Source: JAJXUB01 sp047974805
GTDB lineage: Bacteria > Actinomycetota > Actinomycetes > Actinomycetales > Dermatophilaceae
Assembly: GCA_047974805.1 (NCBI GenBank)
Contig: JBKECS010000050.1
Location: 29,234-93,233, forward strand
Length of the DNA: 64,000 nucleotides
Direction: 5' to 3'
The translations under genes and the position numbers were made by a program. The notes under the pieces are model-generated. The model was not told where the DNA came from, made no database searches, and worked only from the letters and a program-made list of their open reading frames with translations. This document shows, one piece after another, positions 45,715-53,820 of this stretch (position 1 is the first letter of the stretch; every line of letters starts with the position of its first letter).

Positions 45715-45754
45715 TTGATTAGTTGGGGTACTGAGGATATTGTTGGGGTACTGA
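45715..45754 (+). promoter_or_regulatory. Promoter with duplicated operator before the monooxygenase-MarR operon
   Basis: TTGATT (45715-45720), 17-base spacer, TATTGT (45738-45743). GTTGGGGTACTGA occurs at 45722-45734 (in the spacer) and 45742-45754 (over the -10 box and transcript start), exactly 20 bases apart, on the same face of the helix. TTAGT and ACTAA border the pair. Most likely the site of the MarR protein encoded at 47686. Confidence 0.7.
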
Positions 45755-45802
45755 CTAAGTATCCGCAGGGGTGCCCGGGGGAAGATCAAAGGAGACCCAC
45801 GC

Positions 45803-47689
45803 ATGCAGTTCTATCGAGATGGCTATCGGCCCGGCGACCCGGACATCGTGCCGGCTGCCCCTCAGGTGTCCGAGCGGCCCGCCGGACGACCCAGCGAGGT
45901 CGACGTGCTCATCGTCGGCACGGGACCGGCGGGCACTGTGTTGGGCGCCCAACTGGCGGCATTCCCGCAGATCCACACGTGGATCGTCGAGAAACGCCGC
46001 GGCCCGCTGGAAGTCGGCCAGGCGGACGGTGTCGCCTGCCGCACGGTCGAGATGTTTCAGGCCTTCGGGCTGGCCGACGCTCTGCTGCGCGAGGCCTACT
46101 GGGTCAACGAGGTCCGCTTCTGGGCGCCCAACCAAGCCGACCGCAGCCGGATCGTGCGCACCGGGTGGATCCAGGACACCCCCGACGGCCTGAGTGAGTT
46201 CCCGCACGTCATCGTCAACCAGGCCCGGATGCAGGAATACCTGCTGACACACATGTCCAACTCGGCCAGCAAGCTGACCCCGGCATACGGGATCGAGTTC
46301 GTCGACCTGAGGGTCGGGGAGGGTGACCATCCGGTGGAGGTGACGCTGCGCGAGGTGGACGGGAGCGACTTCACCGTCCGCGCCCGGTATGTGGTCGGCT
46401 GCGACGGGGCCCGCAGCGGAGTCCGGCGCGCCATTGGGCGCGAACTGCACGGTGACGCGGCCAATCACGCCTGGGGGGTCATGGACGTGTTGGCCACCAC
46501 GGACTTCCCCGACTGGCGCACCAAGAACGTCATCCAGTCGGCCGGCAAGGGCAGCCTGCTGATGATCCCCCGCGAGGGCGGCAACATGGTGCGCTGCTAC
46601 GTCGATCTCGGCGACGTGCCGGCCGGCGACAGCGACATCCGCAACACCAGCGTGCCGCAGCTGACCGCGGTGGCCAACGAGATCCTGCACCCGTACTCCA
46701 TCGACGTGAAGTCGGTTGGCTGGTCTTCGGTCTATGAGGTCGGCCAGCGGGTCACCGACCGGTTTGACGACGTCACCGATGAAGACGACCGTATGCCGTC
46801 GGTATTCATCGCCGGGGACGCCTGCCACACCCACTCGGCGAAGGCCGGCCAGGGCATGAACGTGTCCATGCAGGATGCGTTCAACCTCGGTTGGAAGCTT
46901 GCCGCCGTGCTTACCGACCGAGCCGACCCCTCGCTGCTGCGGTCCTACTCGAAGGAGCGGCAGAGCGTGGCCCAGGACCTCATCGACTTCGACCGGTCCT
47001 GGTCGAACTTCATCGCCCAGCCGGCGCTGGACCCCGAGCACCCCGAGGCCGGCGGCGTCTCCGCGGCACAGATGCAGGCCGAGTTCAGCAGCCAGGGGCA
47101 ATACACGGCAGGGTTGGCCACGCAGTACAGCCCCTCGGCGCTGACCGGGACGAGCGAACACCAATCTCTGGCCACCGGGTTCCAGATCGGCACCCGATTC
47201 CACTCATCCCCAGTCATCCGCGTCGCCGACGCCAAGCGGGTTCACCTCGGCCACGCCCACCGCGCGGACGGCCGGTGGCGCATCTATGCCTTCGGCGGCA
47301 CCGATGGCGCCGGCCTCGTGGACTTCTTGACCTGGCTCGGCGATGACCCGGGATCGCCGATGCGCCGGTTCCTGGTGCCCGGCGACGACATAGACGCCGT
47401 CATCGACGTTCACGGCATCTTCCGCCGGGGGCACCACGAGGTGGAGGTGACCGCGGTGCCGGACGTCCTGTTGCCGCATACCGGTCCGCTGACGTTGCAG
47501 GACTGGGAGAAGGTCTGGGCCATCGATCCTCGCGACGACATCTTCAGCGCCCGCGGGGTCAGCGCCGAGGGGGCTGTGGTCATCGTGCGACCGGACCAAT
47601 ACGTCGCGCACATCACACCGTTGTCCGCACGCGAGTCGGTGACCGACTTCTTCGGCGGGTTCCTGCGCCAGGCGGTCGCCCTGGGATGA
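45803..47689 (+). CDS. FAD-dependent aromatic monooxygenase (phenol 2-/3-hydroxybenzoate 4-monooxygenase type)
   Basis: A 628-residue flavoprotein hydroxylase. N-terminal FAD fold DVLIVGTGPAGTVLGAQLA; FAD/NADPH motif VVGCDGARSGVRRAIG; second FAD motif VFIAGDACHTHSAKAGQGMNVSMQDAFNLGWKLA; and a C-terminal thioredoxin-like dimerisation domain (~residues 430-620) as in phenol hydroxylase. The start MQFYRDGYRPGDPDI recalls 3-hydroxybenzoate 4-monooxygenase. It is coupled by ATGA to a MarR regulator and has a duplicated operator upstream, so it is probably induced by its aromatic substrate. The extradiol dioxygenase at 117 is far away but functionally related. Confidence 0.87.
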   Translation: MQFYRDGYRPGDPDIVPAAPQVSERPAGRPSEVDVLIVGTGPAGTVLGAQLAAFPQIHTWIVEKRRGPLEVGQADGVACRTVEMFQAFGLADALLREAYWVNEVRFWAPNQADRSRIVRTGWIQDTPDGLSEFPHVIVNQARMQEYLLTHMSNSASKLTPAYGIEFVDLRVGEGDHPVEVTLREVDGSDFTVRARYVVGCDGARSGVRRAIGRELHGDAANHAWGVMDVLATTDFPDWRTKNVIQSAGKGSLLMIPREGGNMVRCYVDLGDVPAGDSDIRNTSVPQLTAVANEILHPYSIDVKSVGWSSVYEVGQRVTDRFDDVTDEDDRMPSVFIAGDACHTHSAKAGQGMNVSMQDAFNLGWKLAAVLTDRADPSLLRSYSKERQSVAQDLIDFDRSWSNFIAQPALDPEHPEAGGVSAAQMQAEFSSQGQYTAGLATQYSPSALTGTSEHQSLATGFQIGTRFHSSPVIRVADAKRVHLGHAHRADGRWRIYAFGGTDGAGLVDFLTWLGDDPGSPMRRFLVPGDDIDAVIDVHGIFRRGHHEVEVTAVPDVLLPHTGPLTLQDWEKVWAIDPRDDIFSARGVSAEGAVVIVRPDQYVAHITPLSARESVTDFFGGFLRQAVALG

Positions 47690-48147
47690 TGTCTGTTGTG
47701 CCAGCGCCGGATGAGACCAGGGCCGATGAACTTCGCGAGCCGCAGGAACACATCGGCTTCCTCATCCGGCGGGCCCAGCAGGTCCACGTGGCGACCTGGA
47801 CCAGGGTGGTGTCACCGGAGATCTCCAGCGTGCAGTACTCGATCCTGGCCGTCATCGACCGTCGCGGCGAGGTCAGTCAGCGGGAGCTCGGCGACGAGAT
47901 CGACCTGGATCGCTCCACCATCGGAGACCTCGTCGCACGGATGGAACGTCATGGCCTGATCACGCGGCGCCGCGACGTCCAGGACGGGCGCCGCAACACG
48001 GTGACCTTGACCCCGCATGGACTGGCGGAACGACGACGGCTGTATCCGTTGGTCGTTCAGGCCCAAGACGAACTCGTCGGCTCCCTCGATGCGGCAGATC
48101 GAACGGCGTTGCGAAGGGCGCTGACCCGTATGCTCACCGGCACCTAA
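47686..48147 (+). CDS. MarR-family transcriptional regulator
   Basis: A 153-residue winged-helix regulator: VQYSILAVIDRRGEVSQRELGDEIDLDRSTIGDLVARMERHGLITRRRDVQDGRRNTVTLTPHGL is a complete MarR DNA-binding domain with its wing. ATG 47686 overlaps the monooxygenase stop (ATGA); ATG 47689 or GTG 47698 are possible. It most likely represses its own operon through the repeats at 45722-45754 and responds to an aromatic ligand. Confidence 0.9.
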   Translation: MMSVVPAPDETRADELREPQEHIGFLIRRAQQVHVATWTRVVSPEISSVQYSILAVIDRRGEVSQRELGDEIDLDRSTIGDLVARMERHGLITRRRDVQDGRRNTVTLTPHGLAERRRLYPLVVQAQDELVGSLDAADRTALRRALTRMLTGT

Positions 48148-48275
48148 CCGAGGACATGGGGGGCAGAAATAGCTCAAGGCAACGGCGTGTCGCCTTGCAC
48201 ATCGTGGACAATTCTCCCGTTTGACTTCCCCACTTGTCACACCTGCCTCTATGGTTGCCCTCAGCCACTGTGTAG

Positions 48276-48524
48276 ATGTCCGTCGACGTTCACGTCGATG
48301 ATGCGCAAGGCAGGATCGGGGTCAGCATGACGGAGCGGCAGCTCGCCGAAGTCCGGTTCCTTACGGTGGCCGAGGTTGCCTCGATCATGCGTGTGTCCAA
48401 GATGACGGTGTACCGAATGGTGCACGCGGGGGACCTTCCCGCGGTGCGCGTCGGTCGATCCTTCCGAGTCCCGGAGGACGCCGTCGATCGCTACCTCAAC
48501 AACTCTTACGTCGACACGGCGTGA
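48276..48524 (+). CDS. Small excisionase-like helix-turn-helix protein
   Basis: An 82-residue DNA-binding protein with a MerR/excisionase-type winged HTH: FLTVAEVASIMRVSKMTVYRMVHAGDLPAVRVGRSFRVPEDAVDRYL. A shorter 65-residue version from ATG 48327 (MTERQLAEVRF) is equally possible. It sits beside the bS22 gene, the same pairing as Rv0500A-Rv0500B in M. tuberculosis. No mobile element is nearby, so despite the name it is probably a housekeeping regulator. TATGGT near 48250 is a possible -10. Confidence 0.85.
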   Translation: MSVDVHVDDAQGRIGVSMTERQLAEVRFLTVAEVASIMRVSKMTVYRMVHAGDLPAVRVGRSFRVPEDAVDRYLNNSYVDTA

Positions 48525-48604
48525 GAACGCCGCAGGCACGCACAACCTTCGTCGTCGGGGACCCGGTGGCGCAGCGACATTCCGGCCGGCCATTGACCGC
48601 GCGA

Positions 48605-48634
48605 TTGGGCGAGGAAGCGCCCGAGCGCTAGGGT
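48605..48634 (+). promoter_or_regulatory. Promoter of the bS22 gene
   Basis: TTGGGC (48605-48610), 18-base spacer, TAGGGT (48629-48634), about 40 bases before ATG 48674. Nearly identical to the lsr2 promoter (TTGGGC-18-TAGGAT) and close to lysS (TTGGGG-18-TAGGCT). Confidence 0.6.
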
Positions 48635-48673
48635 GGGCGGTCGACTCACTGAAGCATCAGGCAAGGACGGTCC

Positions 48674-48772
48674 ATGGGTTCGGTCATCAAGAAGCGCCGC
48701 AAGCGGATGGCGAAGAAGAAGCACCGCAAGTTGCTGCGCAAGACGCGCCACCAGCGTCGTAACAAGAAGTGA
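48674..48772 (+). CDS. Small basic ribosomal protein bS22 (AURKAIP1/COX24 domain)
   Basis: A 32-residue, extremely basic peptide: MGSVIKKRRKRMAKKKHRKL and then LRKTRHQRRNKK. It matches the mycobacterial small-subunit protein bS22 (Rv0500B), which binds the 30S decoding-side helix region near the intersubunit bridges. It is easily missed because of its length. An own promoter lies upstream and a GC-rich hairpin (about 48780-48806) follows. The rest of 48807-48998 shows only the SD of the next gene. Confidence 0.92.
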   Translation: MGSVIKKRRKRMAKKKHRKLLRKTRHQRRNKK

Positions 48773-48998
48773 CGTGCACGCCGTCCGATTCCGCTCGGGC
48801 GGCGTTCGTCTGATCGATCAGCTTCTGACCGGGACTTCGACTCAGGCGGGCCGTTCGCCTACCGGCATAGCCTCGGCGCTGCCGGTATCGCTCGCGGCGG
48901 TCCGTGGCTAGGCTGGCCGTTCGGCCGGACCGTCGCCGGACCGGCCCAGTCGTTGGGCGATAACGCCCCGACGGCGACCCTGCGGGGAAGGAGTCGAA

Positions 48999-50063
48999 GT
49001 GCCCTCGGTGGTACTCGTCACGGGCGTCTCTCGTCACCTCGGTGGCCGCGTGGCCGCGGCCCTGTCCAACCTTGCGCAGATCGAGCGGATCATCGGGGTC
49101 GACGTCATTCCGCCACCAGGGGAGATCGGACGAGCGGAGTTCATCCGCGCCGACATCCGCAACCCGATGATCGGGCGAATCATGGTCCAGGCCGGCGTGG
49201 ACACCGTCGTGCACATGAACGTCATCGCGACCCCGACCTACGCCGGTGGGCGAACCTCGCAGAAGGAAATCAACGTCATCGGCACCATGCAGTTGCTGGC
49301 CGCGTGTCAGCGCTCGCCGTCGGTGCAGCGGCTCGTGGTCAAGTCCTCTGCCGCGGTCTATGGCTCCGGGCCGCGCGATCCGGCCATGTTCACCGAGGAG
49401 ATGGGCGCCAAAACCTCCCTGAGGTCCGGCTTCGGGCGCGACTCAGTCGAGGTGGAGGCATACGTGCGGGGGTTCTCCCGGCACCGCCCCGACGTGCGGA
49501 TCGCCGTGCTGCGCTTCGCCAACGTGCTCGGGCCGACCATCCGCACCTCGATGACGGACTATTTCTCGCTGCCGGTCCTACCGATCCCGATGGGTCACGA
49601 CGCCCGCCTGCAGTTCGTCCACGAAGACGACTCCGTCGAGTCGATGGTGCTGGCCACCACCGGGACCGCCGAAGGCGTGATCAATGTCGCCGGTGACGGG
49701 GTGATCTCCCTGTCCCAGGCCGCCGGGCTTGCCGGGACCCCGACGATTCCGGTGCCCATGGCATGGGCCGGGTCGCTCGGCGGCATCCTCAAACGAGTCG
49801 GGGTGGCAGACTTTTCCCCTGACCAGGTGTCCTTCCTCGCATACGGCCGAGGCTTGGGCACCACGCGTATGCGGCAGGTCCTGGCCTTCGAGCCCACCTG
49901 GACCACCCGGGAGACCTTCGAGGACTTCGTCCATAGCCAGGACCCGGCACGGATGGACACCCACGTTCTCAGCCGGGCCGTCGATGCACTGGCCCAGACA
50001 CTGACCCGGACGGGAGTCGCCGGGGCGATGAACGCCTCCGATCAAGCGGGAGGTATGCCGTGA
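48999..50063 (+). CDS. NAD-dependent epimerase/dehydratase (extended SDR)
   Basis: A 354-residue GalE-like extended short-chain dehydrogenase. VLVTGVSRHLGGRVAAAL is a variant of the TGxxGxxG nucleotide motif (the middle Gly is replaced), and KSSAAVYGSGPRDP holds the SSxxVYG active-site region. GTG 48999 has GGAAGGAG six bases upstream. It corresponds in place to Rv0501. Substrate unknown; it is coupled by GTGA to an acyltransferase gene, suggesting a cell-envelope lipid or glycolipid role. Confidence 0.87.
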   Translation: MPSVVLVTGVSRHLGGRVAAALSNLAQIERIIGVDVIPPPGEIGRAEFIRADIRNPMIGRIMVQAGVDTVVHMNVIATPTYAGGRTSQKEINVIGTMQLLAACQRSPSVQRLVVKSSAAVYGSGPRDPAMFTEEMGAKTSLRSGFGRDSVEVEAYVRGFSRHRPDVRIAVLRFANVLGPTIRTSMTDYFSLPVLPIPMGHDARLQFVHEDDSVESMVLATTGTAEGVINVAGDGVISLSQAAGLAGTPTIPVPMAWAGSLGGILKRVGVADFSPDQVSFLAYGRGLGTTRMRQVLAFEPTWTTRETFEDFVHSQDPARMDTHVLSRAVDALAQTLTRTGVAGAMNASDQAGGMP

Positions 50064-51397
50064 GCAAGGCAAGCGAGGCACGCTCGGCCAAGCGGTCCAA
50101 CCAGGATCGGCGTGGCGCCTTGGCCTCAGGGGCCGATCGCGCCGGCCGGGAACGCACCCGTCGTAACGGGACACCCCTGATCGCAGGGTCGCGCTCGGTG
50201 ACACCCGAGCCGCCATCCGGCGACCCGAGCACGCGGCAGCCGAGCACGCACCGACCGTCGCCGACCGCGACGTCCGGTCCGGCCCGCAAGGCCGCGGCCA
50301 AGGCCGGCACCCGGCGCCGGGCGGCCACGTCGCGGACCCGCATGTCGTCTGGACGGGCACGTGGCCCGGCAACGACCACACCTCCCGCGGCGCCCCCGTC
50401 GGATCGTCCGTTGCACTCGGTCCCGACCGGCCCCGACGCCGACGGTGGGCTGCCGTCCGCGACCGCAGGCGGCGAACCGGCCCCATCGTCCGCCGAGGAC
50501 ACCCTGAACCTCCTCATCGGCGCGTTGAGGATGGCTGCCGTCGGGGTCGGCATACCGGCGGAGGAAATCGAGCCTCGCCTGGCGCAGTTCCTCGCGTTCC
50601 TGCGGCGCCGGATCGAAGGCGACTTCACCGTCGATGACTTCGGCCTCGATCCGGATTTTGCCGAGCATGTGTTCTTCCCGCTGCTGCGCCCGATCTACCA
50701 GCACTGGTTCCGGGTCGAGGTGCGCGGGGTGGAAAACCTCCCCCGCAGCGGGGGAGCCTTGATCGTCGCTAACCACTCCGGCACCGTGGCCATCGACTCC
50801 TTGATGACCCAGGTGGCGGTGCACGACGAGCACCCAGACCATCGGTACCTGCGACCGTTGGGGGCAGACCTGGTCTTCCAAACCCCGTTCCTCGGCGCGA
50901 TCTCCCGCCGCTCCGGGGCGACCATCGCGGCCAATCCGGACGCGGAGCGACTGCTTCGGGACGGCGAACTTGTCGGGGTATGGCCGGAGGGGTTCAAGGG
51001 CGTCGGCAAGCCGTTCAAGGACCGCTACAAGCTGCAGCGTTTCGGCCGCGGCGGGTTCGTCTCGGCCGCGCTGCGTGCCGGGGTGCCCATCGTGCCGACG
51101 TCCATCGTCGGGGCGGAGGAGATCTATCCCAAGATCGGGGAGCTGAAGACACTGGCGAGGGTCTTCGGCCTGCCCTATTTCCCGGTGACCGCAAACATGG
51201 TGCTCGGGCCGCTGGGGTTGATCCCGCTGCCGAGCAAATGGATCATCGAGTTCGGCCGACCGGTGGACACCGACGCCTTGGGGCCGGCCGCCGCGGAGGA
51301 CCCCATGCTTGTCTTCGACCTGACCGACCGAGTTCGTGAGCAGATCCAACAGTCGTTATATGCGCTGCTCATGCGTCGACGCTCGGTCTTCTTCTGA
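50060..51397 (+). CDS. PlsC-family lysophospholipid acyltransferase with disordered N-terminus
   Basis: A 445-residue protein. Residues ~1-145 are Pro/Ala/Arg/Thr-rich and disordered; then an acyltransferase domain with the catalytic VANHSGTVAID (H-X4-D) near residue 240 and GVWPEGFKGVGKPF, followed by a substrate-binding region. Likely transfers acyl groups to a glycerolipid. GTG 50060 overlaps the epimerase stop. Position equals Rv0502. Confidence 0.88.
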   Translation: MSKASEARSAKRSNQDRRGALASGADRAGRERTRRNGTPLIAGSRSVTPEPPSGDPSTRQPSTHRPSPTATSGPARKAAAKAGTRRRAATSRTRMSSGRARGPATTTPPAAPPSDRPLHSVPTGPDADGGLPSATAGGEPAPSSAEDTLNLLIGALRMAAVGVGIPAEEIEPRLAQFLAFLRRRIEGDFTVDDFGLDPDFAEHVFFPLLRPIYQHWFRVEVRGVENLPRSGGALIVANHSGTVAIDSLMTQVAVHDEHPDHRYLRPLGADLVFQTPFLGAISRRSGATIAANPDAERLLRDGELVGVWPEGFKGVGKPFKDRYKLQRFGRGGFVSAALRAGVPIVPTSIVGAEEIYPKIGELKTLARVFGLPYFPVTANMVLGPLGLIPLPSKWIIEFGRPVDTDALGPAAAEDPMLVFDLTDRVREQIQQSLYALLMRRRSVFF

Positions 51398-51408
51398 CCA
51401 GGACGGCC

Positions 51409-51696
51409 ATGACTGAACACGACGACCAGCCCGCCGTCCTACGCGCAGCCTTCGCCCGTGCCCGCGTGGTGTTGCTCGGCCGTGACGGCTGTCACCTGTG
51501 TGTCGCGGCGGCGGCGATCATCGAGCGGGTGAGCGCGACGGCCGGTTCGACCTGGTGCGAACTCGATGTCGACAGCGACCCCGATCTGCGTGCCCGATAC
51601 TCCGATGAGGTGCCGGTGACCTTCGTCGACGGAGTCCAGCACGACTACTGGCGCGTCGATGAGGCCCGGCTCGCAGCTGCGCTGAAGCACGCCTGA
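51409..51696 (+). CDS. Glutaredoxin-like thiol protein
   Basis: A 95-residue thioredoxin-fold protein with a CxxC active site in LLGRDGCHLCVAAAAII and the cis-Pro in EVPVTFVDG (DUF836/glutaredoxin-like group). It lies 11 bases after the acyltransferase gene and before rex, as Rv0508 does before hemA in M. tuberculosis. Redox partner unknown. Confidence 0.87.
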   Translation: MTEHDDQPAVLRAAFARARVVLLGRDGCHLCVAAAAIIERVSATAGSTWCELDVDSDPDLRARYSDEVPVTFVDGVQHDYWRVDEARLAAALKHA

Positions 51697-51750
51697 GCAT
51701 TGGCGTCGACGACGCCTTGTCGTCGGCTCCGGAATGTGCCCGAGACAACT

Positions 51751-51780
51751 TTGTGCATAAGTTCACAAGGGGCGTAATGT
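51751..51780 (+). promoter_or_regulatory. Rex operator and promoter of rex-hemACDB
   Basis: TTGTGCATAAGTTCACAA (51751-51768) is a near-perfect Rex site (consensus TTGTG-N8-CACAA with AT-rich centre). TAATGT (51775-51780) is the -10 box, with the operator lying over the -35 region. Rex bound here would block transcription when NADH is low; rising NADH releases it. Confidence 0.88.
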
Positions 51781-51823
51781 GGCGGAGCCGGCTGGCTGAG
51801 GCCGGTGTCAGTCGAGGCTAGGA

Positions 51824-52516
51824 GTGCCGACCAGCGTGTCTGCCGATCCGACAAGCCGCCCCGGGGGAAAGCGTGGGATCCCCGAGGCGACGGTGGTGCG
51901 TCTTCCGGAGTACCTTCGGGCGCTGCGTGCCTTCATCGACCAGGGCCGCCTCAGCGTCTCCTCCGAGGAGCTCGCCTCAGCCACCGCGGTCAGCTCCGCC
52001 AAGGTCCGCAAGGACCTGTCCCAGCTGGGGTCCTACGGGGTCCGCGGGGTGGGCTACGACGTGGAGCACCTGGCGTATCAAATCTCCGTCGCGCTCGGTC
52101 TGACCCAGGAATGGGCTGTCGCCATCGTCGGTATGGGCAATCTCGGGCGGGCGCTGGCGGCATACAGCGGCTTCGCCCCCAAGGGATTCACCGTGGTCGC
52201 GCTGCTGGATGCCGATCCGGCTCTGCACGGACAGATCATTGCCGGTCTGCCGGTCCGGCCTATGAGCGATCTGAAAGAGCTGGTCAGTCAGGGACTGGCC
52301 ATCGGGGTGATCGCCACTCCGGCAGCCGCGGCTCAGGACGTGGCCGACGAGCTCGTCGGCGCCGGCATCCGCTCCATCCTCAACTTCGCTCCGGTGCTGT
52401 TGTCGCTGCCTGACCCGGTTGTCGTGCGCAGGGTGGACCTGTCCACGGAACTGCAGGTCCTGGCCTTCCACGAGCAGCGAAAGGCGCATCCCACACTCGC
52501 CGGGGCGATCGGATGA
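51824..52516 (+). CDS. rex: Redox-sensing transcriptional repressor Rex
   Basis: A 230-residue repressor sensing the NADH/NAD+ ratio. Winged helix (PEYLRALRAFIDQGRLSVSSEELASATAVSSAKVRKDLSQLGSYG abbreviated by its ends), then the NADH-binding Rossmann fold VAIVGMGNLGRALAAYSGF and the C-terminal domain-swap helix. GTG 51824 follows GGCTAGGAG. The operator at 51751 shows autoregulation, as described for Streptomyces. It overlaps hemA by four bases. Confidence 0.95.
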   Translation: MPTSVSADPTSRPGGKRGIPEATVVRLPEYLRALRAFIDQGRLSVSSEELASATAVSSAKVRKDLSQLGSYGVRGVGYDVEHLAYQISVALGLTQEWAVAIVGMGNLGRALAAYSGFAPKGFTVVALLDADPALHGQIIAGLPVRPMSDLKELVSQGLAIGVIATPAAAAQDVADELVGAGIRSILNFAPVLLSLPDPVVVRRVDLSTELQVLAFHEQRKAHPTLAGAIG

Positions 52517-53820
52517 GCCTGCTGGTCGTCGGGATAAGCCACCACCGCGCCGATGCTGCCGCGTTGGAGCGGGTCAGCCTCGCCCCGCAGCAGCGCCGAA
52601 CCCTCGGTGAGCGCATCCTGGCCGGCGAGGCCGTGAACGAGGCGCTGGTGCTGTCCACCTGCAATCGCACCGAGGTGTATGCCGATGCGGTGACCTTCCA
52701 CGGTGCCATTGCCGAACTTCTCACCGTCTTCGTCGAACTTACCGGCGGCAGCCGCGAGGAGTTGGCGGACTGGGTGTACGTGCATTACGAGGACCGCGCC
52801 ATCGCCCACGCCTTCTCCGTGGCCGGTGGTCTGGACTCCATGGCCGTCGGTGAGGCCCAAATCCTCGGGCAGGTCAAGGAGGCGCTCCGCGACGCACAGT
52901 CCTGGGGGCAGGTCGGCCCGGCCCTGAACACCCTCGGCCAACAGGCGCTGCGGGTCGGCAAACGCATCCACACCGAGACCGCCATCGATGACGTCTCGGT
53001 CTCGCTGGTCGAGGCCGGGCTTGCCCTTGCCGCGCGTCACGTGGGCCCGGTAGCGAAGGCAAACGTCGTCGTCATCGGTGCCGGCGGGATGGCCTCCCTC
53101 GCGGCCAGCACGGCGCACCGGCAGGGTGTTACGGCGCTGAGCGTGCTCAACCGCACCTTCGTCAGCGCCGAGCGGCTCGCAGCCCGCACCGAGGGCCGCG
53201 CTCGCCCATGGAATGAATTTCAGGACGCGGTGGCCGAGGCCGACATCGTCCTGACGGCCACCGGCGCCGGGTCGGTCGTGGTGACCTCAGCGTTGGTTCA
53301 GCGGGTGATGGAGGCCAGGCCCGAACGTCGCCTGGCGTTGATCGACCTTGCCCTGCCGCACGATGTGGACACCGGCGCGGGGAAGCTCCCGGGGGTGGTG
53401 CGGATCGGTCTGGACGATCTGCGCGATGTCCTGACCGATGGCCGCGAGATGCCCGAGGTCGAGGCGGCGGCCGAACTGGTGACCGGAGAGGTGGCAGCCT
53501 TCCTCACCGCACGGGCAGCCGACGACGTCGCCCCAACCGTCCGTGCCCTGCGCGCTCGGGCCGCCGAGGTGGTCAGCGCCGAGCTGGACCGGCTAGATCG
53601 CCGGGTTGTCGGCCTCACGGCGGCCCAGCGTGCTGAGGTCGACCGGACCGTGCATCGGATCGTCGAGAAGCTGCTGCATACCCCCACGGTGCGGGTCAAG
53701 GAATTGGCCGGCGCCGACTCGGGTCGGGTGTATGCCGAGGCGCTGCGCGAACTGTTCGAGCTGGACCCGCACGTGGCGGCGTCGGTGACGGCTCCGCCGA
53801 CCGATCGGGGCGCACCATGA
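52513..53820 (+). CDS. hemA: Glutamyl-tRNA reductase
   Basis: A 435-residue enzyme of the C5 haem pathway reducing Glu-tRNA to glutamate-1-semialdehyde. The catalytic Cys is in LVLSTCNRTEVYA (near residue 50); NADPH domain VVVIGAGGMASLAA; C-terminal dimerisation helices (VDRTVHRIVEKLLHTPTVRVKEL). ATG 52513 overlaps the rex stop. First committed enzyme of the pathway, hence a sensible target for Rex control; HemL at the window end uses its product. Confidence 0.96.
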   Translation: MSLLVVGISHHRADAAALERVSLAPQQRRTLGERILAGEAVNEALVLSTCNRTEVYADAVTFHGAIAELLTVFVELTGGSREELADWVYVHYEDRAIAHAFSVAGGLDSMAVGEAQILGQVKEALRDAQSWGQVGPALNTLGQQALRVGKRIHTETAIDDVSVSLVEAGLALAARHVGPVAKANVVVIGAGGMASLAASTAHRQGVTALSVLNRTFVSAERLAARTEGRARPWNEFQDAVAEADIVLTATGAGSVVVTSALVQRVMEARPERRLALIDLALPHDVDTGAGKLPGVVRIGLDDLRDVLTDGREMPEVEAAAELVTGEVAAFLTARAADDVAPTVRALRARAAEVVSAELDRLDRRVVGLTAAQRAEVDRTVHRIVEKLLHTPTVRVKELAGADSGRVYAEALRELFELDPHVAASVTAPPTDRGAP

